The notes under the pieces were generated by a model, which saw only the letters and a program-made list of their open reading frames with translations, was not told the DNA's origin and did no database searches. This document shows, piece after piece, positions 31,636 through 34,922 of a stretch of 34,922 bases of DNA. How positions within the stretch are numbered: the first letter of the stretch is position 1; each line of letters opens with the position of its first letter. Location of the stretch: NCBI GenBank assembly GCA_015499995.1, contig JADNRV010000438.1:1-34922 (forward strand), read 5' to 3'. Position numbers and translations under genes: made by a program. This stretch comes from Flammula alnicola (lineage: Eukaryota > Basidiomycota > Agaricomycetes > Agaricales > Strophariaceae).

Positions 31636-34600
31636 ATGAACAACTACCCCAACTCGTCACTATCAAATACCCTCCGCAAGGCACAGCGTGAGGGTGGATC
31701 AGCAGCCAAAGGGCAATCAGATGTGGTTCCTGCAGGCCCGTCTGGACAGGCTCGCCAGGCGCCGCATGTGAACCTCACCAACTCTGCGGCCGTCCAAAAG
31801 GCTCGACAAAATCTTCAGGCTACCACAGGCGCTGCCACACCCATCGAGATCGCGCTAGCCAAAGAGCGGTATGAGAAATGGTCAAAAACCGTGACCAGTC
31901 AAGAGTCGCCTATCACCAAAGCCCATCGAGACAGAATTGCCGCTCGATGGGCAGTCTTTATCTGCATCTTCTGTCCTGAACTCTCCCAGGAGTCCTACTG
32001 GCATTTCGACGTTGTCAAGGGCAATGCCCTCCTGTTTCTTCCATTTCTAGTATGCTTTTTACCTTTCTATGTGACAACCATGCTCATATATGCACTAGAT
32101 TGACACGACACCTCCAAGACGAGGGCACAAGGCGCTCAAGGGCGCCACTGTCGGCAAGTGGCTGGAGCTTCTCGTCTATTGCATTGTGACATACACACGC
32201 GATCCCGAAACTGGCAACAAGCTCGGGATGGTCCTCCTGACTCAACACGGCTACTTTACCAAACTTGAGGATCAAGTTGTCGCTCGTAAGCTCCTTTTCT
32301 AGCTCTTCTTGTTGTGTTCTAACTAGGTTCAAGTTTCGCAGGAGCGTGGACTCGAACGAACATTTGATCCCAAACACTATTATGGGCGCCCAGAGCTTCA
32401 ACGCATTTTCCAGACTATGCTCGCAAAAACACAATTCGAGGGCACACCTCGAGCAGTCGTGATCCAAGGGGTCTGTAGATTACTTATGACATTCTATTGT
32501 ACCTGTCGGCCGTCCACCCTTGGTCCAACCCACAAGAAGTGGATGGAGCTTCGCTATGTATGTTGAGATTTTTTTTATCTCATTTTTTCTTGCTCATCAG
32601 ATCAGTTTATAAAACTCGGCAACATCCGCGTGTTCCATGTGGTGACATGAATTACCGTATACAAATTAGTCTTGAAGAATTCAAGGTTTGTGCTCGATGC
32701 GCTTTATCTTTTCTGCCTTATTAATGCTTCGTTTAGGGTACTATTGGAGCATCCCAAGTGGAACACAGATATTCACTTTTGACAATGTCCAATACGCTCA
32801 CAACACACTCTTTGACCCTGTGCTCTGGTTCCTCGCCTGGCTGTTCTACAGACGCGCTTTCGTCGGAAATTATGCGGTGAGCAACTCTTAATGCATATGC
32901 TGTTTCTGGGCTCATACATCTCACAGAGCATGTCCGACCTTCTTGCGGATCCCGTTGGTGAACTCGTGATACTTGCGGACAAGATGGGCGAACCTCTGTA
33001 AGCATCTCTGGTAGAACCCATACCCATCTGATTTGCTTAATGCCCATCTAGGTTTCTTGCTGTTGGACCAGGCGGTACCAGCTTTACTGCAGAAGCTGCA
33101 TTTGCCAAGGCCACTTCGGACACACTTGCCACCTGGGCCAAGGCTTCTGGCTTGCCCGCCGTAGGTGTTTATGCAATACGACGTGAATCCACAAATTTAG
33201 TAAGTGCGACTCACCTCTGTTCTTATAACACCGCTGATGTTGGCTCACAGTACTCGTTGCTCATGGGCCTTCAGTTTGCAAGGACATTTGCAACCACCAC
33301 TCTATCAACGACGGTGTCCTTCGTCGACACTACTCACGCAATACCAACAACATGGCTGTTGTCGGACTTCGCACTGGAGAAATCAGGGGCACGAAAGAGT
33401 CGAGGCCAGGTGAAGTGCTAGAGGTAAAAATGACACCTATCATTTGATTTATGCTGATACTAGACTCTTTCAGTCGAATTTTGAACGGCATGCTTATGCT
33501 TCAGCTGCGGTCGAGAGTCTGGTTCGTATGCAGAATCAGACCCATTGGACCTCGCCAATGCAAAAAAGCTCTATTCAACCAAGTAGAGGTGGGTAATTTG
33601 ACGATCCCTGGATGCTCCATCTTACCAATTTAAACAGCAAATGCCAGAAATGGTTGCCCTCCAGGAGAACCTCGACCATCTGATCGATGCCTACCTGTCA
33701 TGTTTCACATCTGTGGCTCGCTCTTACCAGCGAGAGCAGGCCTCAAATCAACCGCATACTAAAGCGCGCCATTGGTGAGACTGTACCCAAGGACAACAGC
33801 ATGCCTGTCGAGTTCTTGCCAGGTAAATCAGTTGAGGCCAAGATGGTGCGTACAGACTCTAGTTTTGTATGACCTGGTCTCACAAACACTGTCAGATGCC
33901 ACCTCCGTGTGACCAAGGCCTTGAGGATATTAATAATGCGAGGAAACGGCTTCGACGCAAGGCTACAGCTGAAGAAAAATACAAATCCACCGTCGATATG
34001 GGTCACAGTGCCCTCACCGGCACTGTTGAACAGCGCCAAAAGGCCATTGAAGAAGCACAACAGGTGCCAGTACAGCTCCTCGAAGCCATACGAGCTGCCC
34101 GTAGTAAGTTTTATTACTGTTATCATTTCCGTAGCTAACTCTCTTGCAGACTCTTCGGATGCACCCACCACTGACCAAGATTGGCGCGATAAACTTTTGG
34201 ATTTGGCCAAACCCCCTCCAGTTCAAGATCCTGTGCTCGCTGACCCTTTCACTAACCCCAAGCAATGGCAGCAACAAATAGAATTGATGTCTGCGCAACA
34301 CCGAATTGAAGACGCCGACGAATTCTGTGAGGTTCCAGAGGCCGTCAACCTCTTCATTGGAACTTGCCGCAAGGAGGCAGGTCGGAAAGAAGGAAATTCT
34401 CTCGATGCAGCCACCAAGGCTCCACCACCAAGCAAAGATCCTGACTGGATGACAAGTGCGTCGCAAGACGTGGATGAATCTCAGGAGACAGATGTCTTCA
34501 AGTTGCCTCGACAAGATGTTGGTCGAGCATTCCTTGACTACCTGCTAACTCCAATCATGAATCAGGAAGCCTTTGAGAAGACAAAAGTTTGTTATTCTTT

Positions 34601-34922
34601 TTTTCCCTTGATGTGCGCTCACATTTTTCCCCCAAGGTCACTCTTGAAGAAATTGCTCACGGAATTCCTGCCGGCTATCGATGCCCTTTCTGCACAAGGT
34701 ACACCCATCGCGAGGTGAAGGTGTCCGTCTTCCCTACAATGTACAAGATGCGACGGCATTTGTAGGTGTTGAAATTCTTTCACATGTGTTTTTTATCCTG
34801 ACTTTTTTTTTTGTCATAGTGCGCAATCACATTCAGCATGGAAAGACCTCGAGCTGGACATGGTTCGAGAGGGCTCCGAAGAATTCCACTGCCCTTGTGG
34901 ACAGTTTGATGGCGAGTCTGTA
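31636..34922 (+). CDS. Tyrosine-recombinase-like protein with C2H2 finger (Crypton/DUF3435-like), damaged and incomplete at 3' end
   Basis: Exons by eye: 31636-32049, 32099-32285, 32334-32557, 32606-32685, 32737-32876, 32927-32997, 33052-33199, 33251-33423, 33474-33588, 33638-33845, 33896-34103, 34150-34586, 34637-34761, 34820 onward. The N-terminal helical part resembles a core-binding domain. The motifs in order fit a tyrosine recombinase: TFYCTCRPSTL (first arginine), DPVLWFLAWLFYRRAF, GVYAIRREST (YxxR box), CNHHSINDGVLRRHYSRN (histidine box and candidate nucleophile tyrosine). After a charged linker, YRCPFC...RRHFAQSH is a C2H2 finger, a pairing known in DUF3435-type proteins. Frames break inside exon 4 (about 32640), at the exon 4/5 join, in exon 8 (about 33284) and in exon 10 (about 33738). 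The gene runs off the right edge. Family assignment is from motif order, not from alignment. Confidence 0.55.

Larger units (their letters stand above)
29154..34922 (+). mobile_element. Candidate tyrosine-recombinase mobile element (left end to window edge)
   Basis: Inferred unit: a broken tRNA 3' half at the left boundary, a hairpin-rich subterminal stretch, two unrecognised genes, and a tyrosine-recombinase-like gene that continues past the right edge. Tyrosine-recombinase elements elsewhere often integrate at tRNA genes and leave a partial tRNA at one junction. No terminal inverted repeats or second boundary can be seen. The alternatives are a chance neighbourhood of unrelated genes next to a pseudo-tRNA, or an old remnant. 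Confidence 0.35.

Overview
This is a eukaryotic nuclear window, almost certainly from an agaricomycete (mushroom-forming basidiomycete). Genes are dense and on both strands. They carry many short GT-AG introns of about 45-80 nt, some with CTAAC/CTGAC-like branch sites. Protein families (Ytp1-like, long-form RNase Z, WAPL, Bir1, F-box, UBXN1-like, Rom2-like RhoGEF) are fungal orthologues. No gene has a prokaryotic-style ribosome-binding site or operon.

Layout. 1-3335 (-): two tandem Ytp1/DUF2427-type membrane-protein genes; the first runs off the left edge, the second is complete in 12 exons, three of them tiny. 3696-7198 (+): tRNase Z, which matures tRNA 3' ends. 7356-10396 (-): the cohesin release factor WAPL. 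10521-13191 (+): a survivin-type Bir1, head to head with WAPL across 124 bp. 13644-14729: a decayed Mutator-like transposon with inverted termini. 14730-17512: about 2.8 kb with no convincing gene. 17513-19190 (+): F-box protein. 19368-20906 (-): UBA/zinc-finger/UBX protein, a likely Cdc48/p97 cofactor. 20907-22568: gene-poor divergent spacer. 22569-28852 (+): a 19-exon Rho1 exchange factor of 1771 residues with DEP, two consecutive DH domains, PH and CNH.

29119-34922 looks different. It opens with the 3' half of a tRNA gene (T arm, acceptor strand, T-run terminator on the minus strand) joined abruptly to unrelated sequence. Two large hairpins follow, then a two-exon gene of unknown function, a small three-exon gene with a 38-residue repeat, and a long multi-exon gene that runs off the right edge. 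The long gene carries tyrosine-recombinase-like motifs and a C-terminal C2H2 finger. I infer a candidate tyrosine-recombinase mobile element, Crypton or DUF3435/captain-like, possibly inserted in a tRNA gene. This is the most novel part of the window, but the other end is not in view.

A recurrent oddity is a series of frame breaks in WAPL, BIR1 and the recombinase gene. Most are repaired by adding a single base, while Ytp1, RNase Z, F-box, UBX and RhoGEF models splice cleanly through every phase. Either these loci are decaying, or the assembly has deletion errors there. All exon coordinates below were derived by eye from splice sites, reading phase and expected family motifs.
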